A DNA stretch of 64,000 nucleotides from positions 1-64,000 of the forward strand of contig CANPXL010000008.1 of NCBI GenBank assembly GCA_947586055.1, in the 5' to 3' direction. The position numbers were made by a program, and so were the translations under genes. This document shows positions 52,948-61,146 of the stretch, piece by piece (position 1 is the stretch's first letter; each line of letters begins with the position of its first letter). This stretch comes from an uncultured Acetatifactor sp. GTDB lineage: Bacteria > Bacillota > Clostridia > Lachnospirales > Lachnospiraceae. Below the pieces are notes generated by a model. That model searched no databases, was not told where the DNA came from, and saw only the letters and a list, made by a program, of their open reading frames with translations.

Positions 52948-54685
52948 GGTGTGGAAGAAGGCGATAAAAGCGGGACTGATCCTGCTGTCCGTTCTGGCCA
53001 GTGTTAAAATATGCTTTCTCGGACTGGGAGTTGACGAGGAATACGCCGTCACGATGTCCTGCCGCATGGTTTCCGGGGATCGTATGTTCCTGGAGATGTG
53101 GGAGCCTCATCAGACTTCCGGTTTCTTAAGCGCGGCGCTTATTCGGCTGTTTTTATTCCTCACCGGAAGAACCGACTATATGATCCTGTATTTAAGAATA
53201 TGCGGGTGTCTGATTCAGCTTTTGATCGGACTGTTTTTATATTTTACAACGAAGAGATACTTTTCCGACGACATCTGCTTTCTTGCTGCGGTTTTCTTCT
53301 GCAATACTCTGCCTAAATGGATTCAGACGCCGGAATTTTCCAATATGCTGATCTGGTTCAGTGTACTGTGCTTTTTATGTCTTTTGCGATATTATGTTCC
53401 TGCTTCGGGAAGGAAAGAAGAAAAGGAAACAGGTTCCTGCTTATGGCTGATCCTGGCAGGCGTCAGCCTTTCCGGCCTGATCCTATCCTATCCCTCCTGT
53501 ATTCTGTCGGTACCTGTGCTTCTGATCGCAATGCGGAAGATCCAATCTCGGAGAAACGGCCGCGCTTACCTGCGTCAGGCAGGCATCTTGCTTGGTACCT
53601 GCGCCGCCGCTGGCGCTTTGTATGTTGTTTACTTTTTGGGACATATGTCTTTGGAAGATTTTTTCTACGGCGTATCACAAATGATGCGGGATGGATCTCA
53701 CAACGAGACTGTCGGAGCTAAAGTATTGGCATGGGGGCAGGAATTATTGCGTTTATGTCCTGTTGTCCTGTTGTGCCTGGGAATAACGGGCTGTCTGTGT
53801 CTGTGTTTAAAAAGGCTCAGGTCGCTCAGCGCTTTCCTGACGACGCTGCTTTGCGTCACGCTTTTGCATCAAGTTGTCGTATGGCTGGGGGACAGCCACT
53901 ATCTGCAGAACCCACTGGTATATTTTTATGTGCTGTTTGCCGCAGGCTTTCTGGTGTATGAACATTATTTCCGGGGTAAAAATACAGTTGAGACATTTTT
54001 GTTTTGGGCAGGAACCGTTTTCGGCGGCGCAGTCTGGCTCAGCGCATTGCTGGTTACCAATACAACGATCAGCGTAACGGGGCCTTATTTGATGACTGGC
54101 CTGCTCAGCGCCATTTTTCTGCTGGAGAGAAGTTTTTTAGCGGAGTCGGTATCTTGCGAAAGACCGAAATCGGCGTTTGGCATCGGCGGCTGTATCTGTC
54201 TGATCGGAGTAACTTTATTTGCAAAGGGATATCTGGTATGTTCAGACGAGGGAGTAAAGGATACTGTCTTCATGGTCAGACAAAAGGTTTTGTATGGACC
54301 GGCCAGAGGAATATACTGCCGTTATGTGGAGGGGTATACCCTGAACAGATATGCTGAAATATTGGAGAACGTGTCTGTCGAGGGGAAAAAGGTTTTATAT
54401 CTGGGGAGACATTCTCTGATCTATCTGTACGGCGGCCAGACCATAAGCAATTATTCTACCATCAGCACGCCTACCTTTGATGACCGCTTATTGGAGTATT
54501 GGAACAGAAATCCCGAGAGACGGCCTGAGCTGGTTATTTGTGATATGGGGGAAGAACAAATCAAAAAAATCAGCAATCTTCTGACTTTTGATCAGATGCT
54601 GGCTGAAGAAACGATATTGGAGAACATCCCTGAATTTAGAATCTATCAAGTGTCTGAAACGGAGGAATATAATGAGTATAACTGA
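52940..54685 (+). CDS. GT-C-like polytopic membrane protein
   Basis: 581 residues. One helix (about 8-28), then an extracytoplasmic loop with VDEEYAVTMSCRMVSGDRMF and EMWEPHQTSGFL, then about eleven more helices and a soluble C-terminal domain of about 130 residues. The acidic pair in the first loop is the position of the catalytic Asp/Glu in GT-C enzymes such as PMT/ArnT-like transferases, which use polyprenyl-phosphate sugars outside the membrane. The upstream GtrB-like enzyme at 40708 could supply that donor (inference). It overlaps the dehydratase gene by eight bases and the next gene by 14. Confidence 0.75.
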   Translation: MNKVWKKAIKAGLILLSVLASVKICFLGLGVDEEYAVTMSCRMVSGDRMFLEMWEPHQTSGFLSAALIRLFLFLTGRTDYMILYLRICGCLIQLLIGLFLYFTTKRYFSDDICFLAAVFFCNTLPKWIQTPEFSNMLIWFSVLCFLCLLRYYVPASGRKEEKETGSCLWLILAGVSLSGLILSYPSCILSVPVLLIAMRKIQSRRNGRAYLRQAGILLGTCAAAGALYVVYFLGHMSLEDFFYGVSQMMRDGSHNETVGAKVLAWGQELLRLCPVVLLCLGITGCLCLCLKRLRSLSAFLTTLLCVTLLHQVVVWLGDSHYLQNPLVYFYVLFAAGFLVYEHYFRGKNTVETFLFWAGTVFGGAVWLSALLVTNTTISVTGPYLMTGLLSAIFLLERSFLAESVSCERPKSAFGIGGCICLIGVTLFAKGYLVCSDEGVKDTVFMVRQKVLYGPARGIYCRYVEGYTLNRYAEILENVSVEGKKVLYLGRHSLIYLYGGQTISNYSTISTPTFDDRLLEYWNRNPERRPELVICDMGEEQIKKISNLLTFDQMLAEETILENIPEFRIYQVSETEEYNEYN

Positions 54686-56285
54686 AAAAATATCCGAAAA
54701 CCGTTATCGGATCTGGTATGCGCTGTGTTTTTTTGCGCTTGGCGTTATCGACCAGAGAAAAGGAAGCGCGACAGGACAAACACAGATGGCTTTCTCCAAC
54801 GGCGTTGGGCTTGTTATTGCGGCCATGCTGCTGCCTTCGGTCAGAATGGAAAAATTTCGACAGAAAGTTTATCTGATCTGGTCCATTGCCGCGATACCTC
54901 TTGTCGCCGCCGCGGGGATCTGGGGATGGCAGAACAGGATTTACAAGGGACAGTGGGTCGTCGGGGCGCTGAATGTTTTTGTGTGGAGCTATCTGATGAT
55001 TTATGCAGTGCGGGAGCGGAAGACTCTGCAGATAAAGCATCGGGTCAGGCAGCCGGTATTTTGTCTCATGACGCTGATGTTTCTGCTGATGTTTCTTTCC
55101 AGGCACGAGGGGATTCTTCCTTTATGGATGCTTCTGATCTTTGGCGGTTTCCTTTGCATCGGCGTACCAGAAAAACGGAGAGAAGACTTCGCGCTGGGAC
55201 TGATGAACGGAATCATCCTTTGGTTTTTTGTGCAGCAGTCTGTTGCGTTTGGATTTCGGCCTTATGACCTGAATCCGCGCTACAGGGGACTGTATAAAGG
55301 CGTAACGCCTAACGGCGTTTTTTATATGCTCACCTATTGCGCTTTTTTATGCAAATGGATCTGGGCCAGAGAGCGGAAAAAAAGACGTCCCTTGGTATGG
55401 TTCTATTTTCTGATGTCGGCTGTAAGCATCAGCTTCCTGCTATTTACGGGAGGGCGTTCGTCTCTTTTTGGAGCCGCGGCTGCAACCATTCTGATTTATA
55501 GTCTGTATGATATCGTATGGAAAAAAAGTTTTGGCGGATGGCTGCGCCACGGCGTTTTGCTGTGCCTTTTGGTTGTTTTAACGTTTCCGGCGGTATATGG
55601 AGGCATCCGGTATCTGCCGACAATTCTCCATCATCCTGTCTTGTTTGAGGGAGAGTATTCGGAAACAGGAAGCGTACGGTCCTTTGACCCATGGGACAGC
55701 GAACGGTATATCACCTTTGAGAAAGCGGTAGATGCAAACATCGGGCGCATTCTGGATCTTTTGGGGATCGATCTGAAAAAGATACGAAACCGGATTTCGG
55801 CGAATTCCTGGGTGTTAAAGGTGTATGCCAGTGAGCCGGCCGCGCCGGGAAGCGATCCGGAGCATCCGTATGTGCCTGTAGATCAGAATCCTAATTCATT
55901 TGAAGTACGGAAATTGATCTATCAATACTATTTTGAACGTTTGAACCTTGAGGGGCATTCTATCGGGGACAGGGAATTCCAGTTTACAGCCAGAGTGCGG
56001 TTATCGCATACCCATAATCTGTTTCTTCAGATGGCCTTTGACTATGGAGTGATCGTGGGCGCATTGTTTTTGGTACTGATCTTATACTGTCTTTGGCGGC
56101 TGATCAGGCAGTCGCTTTCCCTGGGAGTTATCTCCGGGCATTGGATCTTTCCCGCCGTTTTTACCGCAATCCTCTGTTATGGGCTGACGGAGCTGGCGCT
56201 GAACGATGGAATGATTACGTGGTCTTTGCTTTATCTTGGCTGCTGCGTGGCGGGAATGACAGATTGCAGGGAAGTAAAATCCTGA
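54672..56285 (+). CDS. O-antigen ligase/polymerase-like membrane protein
   Basis: 537 residues, about ten to twelve helices. A large outside loop (about 335-460) ends in ARVRLSHTHNLFLQMAFDYG (HN-x2-LQ), the hallmark of the Wzy/WaaL O-antigen ligase superfamily. The protein would polymerise or transfer the lipid-linked glycan. I start at ATG 54672, with GGAGG six bases upstream, inside the end of the previous gene. No Wzx flippase is present in this window; it may lie to the right. Confidence 0.88.
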   Translation: MSITEKISENRYRIWYALCFFALGVIDQRKGSATGQTQMAFSNGVGLVIAAMLLPSVRMEKFRQKVYLIWSIAAIPLVAAAGIWGWQNRIYKGQWVVGALNVFVWSYLMIYAVRERKTLQIKHRVRQPVFCLMTLMFLLMFLSRHEGILPLWMLLIFGGFLCIGVPEKRREDFALGLMNGIILWFFVQQSVAFGFRPYDLNPRYRGLYKGVTPNGVFYMLTYCAFLCKWIWARERKKRRPLVWFYFLMSAVSISFLLFTGGRSSLFGAAAATILIYSLYDIVWKKSFGGWLRHGVLLCLLVVLTFPAVYGGIRYLPTILHHPVLFEGEYSETGSVRSFDPWDSERYITFEKAVDANIGRILDLLGIDLKKIRNRISANSWVLKVYASEPAAPGSDPEHPYVPVDQNPNSFEVRKLIYQYYFERLNLEGHSIGDREFQFTARVRLSHTHNLFLQMAFDYGVIVGALFLVLILYCLWRLIRQSLSLGVISGHWIFPAVFTAILCYGLTELALNDGMITWSLLYLGCCVAGMTDCREVKS

Positions 56286-56545
56286 TTTATTTGGGCCTTT
56301 CTTTTTTGCACTGAATTAGTTATAATATACGAAAAGAAGCTGTCCTGTACATCGGCCTTTAATTGAGTACATTATAGCATATCTGCCGGAAGGGAAATTT
56401 ATTCGTAAAAAAGCAAAATGGGCTCAGGACGCGCGATGTGGGTGCGGATAACTTCCCGAAAAGGCTGGATGGCCATGATACGAGATAAAAGCAAAATTAC
56501 AGGAAGTTAGAATATATTATTTTTTGTAGAGGAAACGGGTAAATT
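56286..56545 (+). other. Gap where base composition changes
   Basis: 260 bases without a convincing gene. A TATAAT (56321-56326) without a good -35 may serve the next operon. Composition is mixed here and AT-rich from 56546 on. I see no inverted repeat, integrase, tRNA end or insertion-sequence remnant that would mark the edge of an insertion. Confidence 0.5.
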
Positions 56546-57871
56546 ATGGATAAGAAAGCAATTATGTCTGACCCAAGATTTGCAGGAATTGTGCCTTTTA
56601 AAAAGAAAATATGGTTGTCTTCACCAACTATGCATGGTGAGGAACTGGAGTATGTTCAAGAGGCAATCGAAACCAATTGGGTGAGTACAGTTGGTGAAAA
56701 TATAGATGAACTGGAAAAGATGGTTGCCGAGTATCTTGGAATGAAACATGCGGTGGCTTTGTCTTGCGGAACAGCGGCTTTGCATGTATGCATAAAGCTT
56801 GCGGCGGAGCGGATTAATCCGGGAGCGCTTCCGGGAAACAGCCTCAGTGGACAGAGAGTGTTCTGTTCGGATATGACCTTTGATGCCAGTGTAAATCCTG
56901 TTGTTTATGAGGGAGGTATACCTGTCTTTATTGATACGGAAACGGATACCTGGAACATGGATCCATTAGCACTGGAGAAGGCTTTTGAAATATATCCGGA
57001 TGTAAAGCTGGTAGTGCTGGCACATCTCTATGGTGTTCCTGCTAAAATGGATGAAATATTGAAGATATGCAGAGAACATGGTGCATTGATCGTAGAAGAT
57101 GCTGCGGAGGCGTTGGGTGCAAGATATGATGGGAAGATTGCTGCAGGAATGTGTGGCAGTTTTGGAGACTTTTCGGCCATAAGTTACAATGGCAATAAAA
57201 TATGCACTGGCAGTTCGGGGGGGATGTTTGTAACAAATAATAAAGCGGATGCGGAGAAAGTTCGTAAGTGGAGCACACAAAGCAGGGAAGCCGCTCCTTG
57301 GTACCAACACGAGGAATTGGGTTACAACTATCGTATGAGTAATGTCATTGCGGGTATAGCAAGAGGCAATATGCTGCACATCAAGGAGCATATTGCGCAA
57401 AAAAAGGCAATTTACGAGCGGTATAAGAAAGGATTGAGAAATTTGCCGGTGTCGGTCAATCCCTTTGAAGATAAGAGTGTGCCAAATTATTGGCTGACAT
57501 GTCTTGTGATTAATGAGGATGCGATGTGCAAACAGGTCCGAGGGGAGAAAGATTATTTGTATATAAGTGAATCTGGTAAAAGCTGCCCTCAGGAAATTTT
57601 AGATGTTATTAACGTGTTTAATGCGGAAGGTCGTCCCATTTGGAAGCCAATGCACCTGCAGCCGCTTTACCGTATGAATGATTTTATTGTAAGAGACGGC
57701 AATGGCAGAGCCAGAAGCAATGCCTATATTGAAGGGCGTGGACCGGATGTTGGAGCGGATATATTTGACAGGGGGGCATGTTTGCCAAGTGATAATAAGA
57801 TGACAGAAGAGGAGCAGGATGGTATAATCGAACTTATAAATAGGTGTTTTGATAATGTGAAATGTTTATAA
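56546..57871 (+). CDS. DegT/DnrJ/EryC1/StrS aminotransferase (PglE-like)
   Basis: 441 residues, PLP-dependent. IWLSSPTMHGEELEYVQEAI then NTVSTVGENI-like start (TNWVSTVGENI), ALSCGTAALHVCIKLAAERI, VFCSDMTFDASVNPVVYEGG, and VEDAAEALGARYDGK. The Schiff-base lysine is K218 in YNGNKICTGSSGG. Enzymes of this group aminate C4 of a 4-keto-6-deoxy UDP-sugar, which the dehydratase at 51088 would provide. It is longer than PglE (about 386) in the region after 330. It is the first gene of the AT-rich section. Confidence 0.93.
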   Translation: MDKKAIMSDPRFAGIVPFKKKIWLSSPTMHGEELEYVQEAIETNWVSTVGENIDELEKMVAEYLGMKHAVALSCGTAALHVCIKLAAERINPGALPGNSLSGQRVFCSDMTFDASVNPVVYEGGIPVFIDTETDTWNMDPLALEKAFEIYPDVKLVVLAHLYGVPAKMDEILKICREHGALIVEDAAEALGARYDGKIAAGMCGSFGDFSAISYNGNKICTGSSGGMFVTNNKADAEKVRKWSTQSREAAPWYQHEELGYNYRMSNVIAGIARGNMLHIKEHIAQKKAIYERYKKGLRNLPVSVNPFEDKSVPNYWLTCLVINEDAMCKQVRGEKDYLYISESGKSCPQEILDVINVFNAEGRPIWKPMHLQPLYRMNDFIVRDGNGRARSNAYIEGRGPDVGADIFDRGACLPSDNKMTEEEQDGIIELINRCFDNVKCL

Positions 57872-57893
57872 TAAGATCAAGAAGAGGAATGTT

Positions 57894-58592
57894 GTGTATA
57901 AACGTATTATAAAAAGACTGCTGGATGTTTTATTTTCCGGTGTAGCGTTAATAATCTTATCACCTGTATTGCTTGTGGTATCTGTGCTGATTTACTTAAA
58001 ACTTGGCTCACCTGTTATTTTTAAACAGGAACGTCCCGGCTACAAAGGCAAAATATTCAGAATGTATAAATTTCGTACTATGCTTGACCCACAAACGAGA
58101 ACAGGAAAGAAGCTTACAGATACTGAAAGACTGGAATGTATAGAAAAAGGTATAGATATTCTTTCTGACGAGGAGAGATTAACTAAATTTGGCAGGTTTC
58201 TTCGGGCTACATCTCTGGATGAAATCCCGGAACTTTGGAATATATTCAGAGGAGATATGAGTATTGTCGGTCCCAGACCACTGGCGACTATTTATCTTCC
58301 ATATTATACCAAAGAAGAAATGAGAAGACACGATGTTAAGCCAGGCCTGACGGGAATGGCGCAGGTACATGGTCGTAATTCCGTATCGTGGGAAAAAAGA
58401 TTTGAGTTAGATGTATATTATGTTGACCATTGCTCTTTGCTGCTTGATATCAGGATTATTATTCAAACGATAGCAGTTGTATTAAGACGTGATAATATTG
58501 GACAGGGTGAGGAGAGACCGGAGTCTTTTAGTACGGTGCGCCAGCGAGAATGGGAGGAGGAAAAGAAAAATGATACGATTAAGGGAAATTGA
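57894..58592 (+). CDS. PglC-like initiating phosphoglycosyl transferase
   Basis: 232 residues: a single N-terminal reentrant helix (LLDVLFSGVALIILSPVLLV) and the catalytic domain FKQERPGYKGKIFRMYKFRT, SLDEIPELWNIFRGDMSIVG with PRPLATIYLPYY, and VKPGLTGMAQVHGRNSVSWE. The Asp-Glu dyad is in SLDEIPEL. The short form is that of PglC, which moves phospho-diNAcBac to undecaprenyl phosphate. The start is GTG 57894 after AAGAGG. This is the second initiating transferase in the locus; the WbaP-like one is at 45054. It overlaps the acetyltransferase gene by 23 bases. Confidence 0.94.
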   Translation: MYKRIIKRLLDVLFSGVALIILSPVLLVVSVLIYLKLGSPVIFKQERPGYKGKIFRMYKFRTMLDPQTRTGKKLTDTERLECIEKGIDILSDEERLTKFGRFLRATSLDEIPELWNIFRGDMSIVGPRPLATIYLPYYTKEEMRRHDVKPGLTGMAQVHGRNSVSWEKRFELDVYYVDHCSLLLDIRIIIQTIAVVLRRDNIGQGEERPESFSTVRQREWEEEKKNDTIKGN

Positions 58593-59075
58593 AAAAAGAG
58601 ATTTGGATAAAATAAAGATGTGGCATAATGATCTTAAGCTTTCGGAAAACCTGGGGGGGTATACAGATTTGTCAACGATGATGTAGAAAAGAATTGGTAT
58701 GAGCAATATCTGAGCACAAGAAACAGCAATGTACGTTGTGCTATTTTGCGTGATGAAGAACTTGTAGGCTGTGTATACCTTTTAAATATAGACGGCATAA
58801 ATCGATGCGGTGATTTGCATATTATGCTTGGAGATGAGCGTTACCGCAGACAAGGCATAGGGACGTATGCTGTCAGAACAATGATAAATCACGCATTTTA
58901 TAATCTTAATTTGAGAAGGATACAGTTGGAAGTATTGGCGACGAATACAGCTGCTCAGGCACTGTATTTAAAAGTTGGATTTTTGCAGGAAGGAATAAAA
59001 AGGAAGGCAGTTTATAAAAACGGTCAGTATGTAGATGAGATATTGATGGCGCTAATAAAAGATGACTGCAGCTGA
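58570..59075 (+). pseudogene. GNAT acetyltransferase with frameshift at a G7 run (possibly phase-variable)
   Basis: Reading from ATG 58570, after GGAGGAAAAG, gives MIRLREIEKRDLDKIKMWHN then DLKLSENLGG, a RimJ/PseH-type GNAT start, but the frame stops at 58684-58686. From 58662 a different frame continues the same protein: YRFVNDDVEKNWYEQYLSTR, LGDERYRRQGIGTYAVRTMI (acetyl-CoA loop R/Q-x2-G-x-G), ATNTAAQALYLKVGFLQEGI, to the stop at 59075. One more G in the run at 58653-58659 would join the two into about 168 residues, the usual length. In this copy the gene is off, unless slippage or a sequencing error is involved. By context it would N-acetylate the 4-amino sugar made by the aminotransferase. 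Confidence 0.88.
58653..58659 (+). repeat. Run of seven G inside the acetyltransferase gene
   Basis: CT-GGGGGGG-TA at codons 28-30 of the reading frame. Eight G (or five) would restore the frame. It is notable because it falls in an otherwise AT-rich stretch. Confidence 0.95.
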
Positions 59076-59077
59076 TT

Positions 59078-59113
59078 GACATGTGCTGATACTCTTTTCT
59101 ATCAACACATGTC
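59078..59113 (+). other. Imperfect inverted repeat between the acetyltransferase and epimerase genes
   Basis: GACATGTG-c-TGATA (59078-59091) and TATCA-a-CACATGTC (59100-59113) form 13 pairs with one mismatch and an eight-base loop. There is no T run. It could be a protein-binding dyad, an RNA processing hairpin or a weak terminator. Confidence 0.55.
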
Positions 59114-59146
59114 TGATGGCTGTGTTGGTGGAAAGGAGAAATTGCG

Positions 59147-60148
59147 ATGAAAAAGGTTCTGATTTTTGGAGCAACGGGTAATGTCGGTTCTTATGTAACT
59201 AAATATGCGTCTGAGTTTCTGCCGGAGAAGGGATATGAAGTAATAGCTACCGGCAGGAGGAATACAAATGTATTTGATCAGTTCGGTGTGAAGTTTATTC
59301 AGGTGGATATGCTTAATAAGTCAGATTTTGACAGACTTCCACAGGACGATATTCATGCAGTTATTTTACTGGCTGCCACCATTCCGTCATATATGGACGA
59401 TTACAGCGGTGAAAAATACCTTAATACAAATATTATGGGAACTTATAATGTATTGGAATATTGCCGAAAGGTTAAGGCGGATCGCATTCTTTTCAGCCAG
59501 ACGGTATTTGATATCAGCCTGTATGCGTTGGAGAATGCGGATCGTGTTTTGGATCCGCATTTGCCCCCCAATTTTAGCTACAGTGGTGACCATGCCATGT
59601 ACGTTATTTCAAAAAATACAGCGGTAGAAATGATGAAACATTATCTTGCCGAGTACGGCATAAAATATTTTATTTTTCGCTTTCCTACTATCTATGAGTA
59701 CAGTACATTTCAATATTACTATCCTAACGGCGTAAAGACGATGCGGCCATTATATAAGCAAATAAACCGTGCAAAAAACAGTGAACCGTTGGAACTGTGG
59801 GGGGATCCAAATTACGCAAAGGACATGGTACATGTATATGATTGCGCGCAGATGCTGTGCAAGGCTTGTCTGTTTAACGGTAAGGATCACGAAATATATA
59901 ATGTTGGCACTGGGATTCCGGTGACCCTTCTTGAACAATGTCAGGCAATTATTGATGTTTTTTCTCCAAAAGAAAATCCGTCCACGATTGAGTATCATCC
60001 AGGAAAGAGTGGTGGTGGTTTTCTGATGGATATTACAAATGCAAAAGAGGATTTGGGGTATGAACCAATCATGGATGTTCATAAGCTGTTTGAAGATTAC
60101 CGATATGAAGCGCAATTTGATCGTTTCAAAAGTCTTAGAGGAGTATAA
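59147..60148 (+). CDS. NAD-dependent sugar epimerase/dehydratase
   Basis: 333 residues, extended short-chain dehydrogenase. The NAD loop GATGNVG (8-14), Y152-x3-K156 in YVISK, and the C-terminal YNVGTGIPVTLLEQ are present. The usual serine before the tyrosine is replaced by a threonine in SQTVFD. FRFPTIYEYSTFQYYYPNG and the LELWGDPNYAKDMVHVYDCA substrate region match sugar-nucleotide epimerases. The ATG follows GGAAAGGAG. The sugar cannot be named. Confidence 0.92.
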   Translation: MKKVLIFGATGNVGSYVTKYASEFLPEKGYEVIATGRRNTNVFDQFGVKFIQVDMLNKSDFDRLPQDDIHAVILLAATIPSYMDDYSGEKYLNTNIMGTYNVLEYCRKVKADRILFSQTVFDISLYALENADRVLDPHLPPNFSYSGDHAMYVISKNTAVEMMKHYLAEYGIKYFIFRFPTIYEYSTFQYYYPNGVKTMRPLYKQINRAKNSEPLELWGDPNYAKDMVHVYDCAQMLCKACLFNGKDHEIYNVGTGIPVTLLEQCQAIIDVFSPKENPSTIEYHPGKSGGGFLMDITNAKEDLGYEPIMDVHKLFEDYRYEAQFDRFKSLRGV

Positions 60149-60153
60149 AAAAT

Positions 60154-61143
60154 ATGGGGGAAATCGGGAGCGAATTCTGGGATGTCCCAATGTCAAAAGA
60201 AAAGAATAATATTTTTCCGGATTCTGCTCAATGGTTTCTATCAGGTAGAAGTGCACTGACTGGTATTATCAGAAAAATAAAAGATAAAAGGAATATTCAT
60301 ACTGTTTCAATGCCATCCTGGTGTTGTGATAGTATGATCATCCCTTTTTTAAGAGAAAAAATTGAAGTTCAGTTTTATCCTGTATACTGGGAAAAGGCAC
60401 TTGTTCAGGAAATAAATAAGGACAGTGATATTGTTTTTGTAATGGATTATTTTGGATACACATCGAATTATACCATATCTCATCCCTGTGTGATTAGAGA
60501 TGTAACACATTCGATTTTTTCGCATCAGTATGATGATGCAAAATACTATTTTGGTTCACTTCGGAAATGGTGCGGTGTAAAGACCGGAGGTTATGCATGG
60601 GATATTAAAGCAGAAACAGTGGCGGCGGATCAGTATTTTATAAATATGCGTACCATGGCGATGCAAAGAAAGAAAATGTATCTGTCAGGTAAAATCAGAG
60701 AAAAAGATTACTTAACAATATTTAATGACGCAGAAGAGCGTTTGGATAATTTAGAAGGTGTTTTTGAAGCAGATGGGAAAGATGTTGAGATTGCACAGTA
60801 CCTTGATGTCAGTCATATTCGGGAACAACGCAGAAATAATGCCGTAATACTTATGAATGCATTTGCTGACTGCCTTTTGTTTCCCGATTTGTCTGAAAAT
60901 GATTGTCCCATGTTTGTTCCCATTTTGGTAGCGGATGGAAAACGAGATCAGCTTCGTCAATATTTAATCAAGCAGGGAATATATTGCCCCGTTCATTGGC
61001 CTGTAAGTCAATATCATAGGTTAAATGAACAAGAGAGAAAAATATATGACAACGAACTGAGTCTGGTCTGTGACCAGCGTTATGATAAAAGAGACATGCT
61101 CAGAATTGTTGAAGCAGTAAAGAATTTTCAGGAGGAAAAATGA
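60154..61143 (+). CDS. Divergent DegT-like (PLP fold) protein
   Basis: 329 residues. The layout resembles the DegT/DnrJ aminotransferases: SGRSALTGIIRKIK (donor loop position), SMPSWCCDSMIIPFLREKIE, IVFVMDYFGYTSNY, VIRDVTHSIFS (in place of the VEDAAH motif) and YFGSLRKWCGVKTGGYAW. In the last motif the lysine could be the Schiff-base residue. Similarity is low, so it may be an aminotransferase with an unusual sugar or a non-catalytic relative. It begins five bases after the epimerase. The next gene starts three bases after its stop. Confidence 0.65.
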   Translation: MGEIGSEFWDVPMSKEKNNIFPDSAQWFLSGRSALTGIIRKIKDKRNIHTVSMPSWCCDSMIIPFLREKIEVQFYPVYWEKALVQEINKDSDIVFVMDYFGYTSNYTISHPCVIRDVTHSIFSHQYDDAKYYFGSLRKWCGVKTGGYAWDIKAETVAADQYFINMRTMAMQRKKMYLSGKIREKDYLTIFNDAEERLDNLEGVFEADGKDVEIAQYLDVSHIREQRRNNAVILMNAFADCLLFPDLSENDCPMFVPILVADGKRDQLRQYLIKQGIYCPVHWPVSQYHRLNEQERKIYDNELSLVCDQRYDKRDMLRIVEAVKNFQEEK

Positions 61144-61146
61144 TTA

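Noticed and set aside
51022..53067. Minus-strand open frame of 681 codons opposite the 4,6-dehydratase
   Set aside because: It is a shadow of a gene with clear catalytic motifs and has no recognisable protein features.
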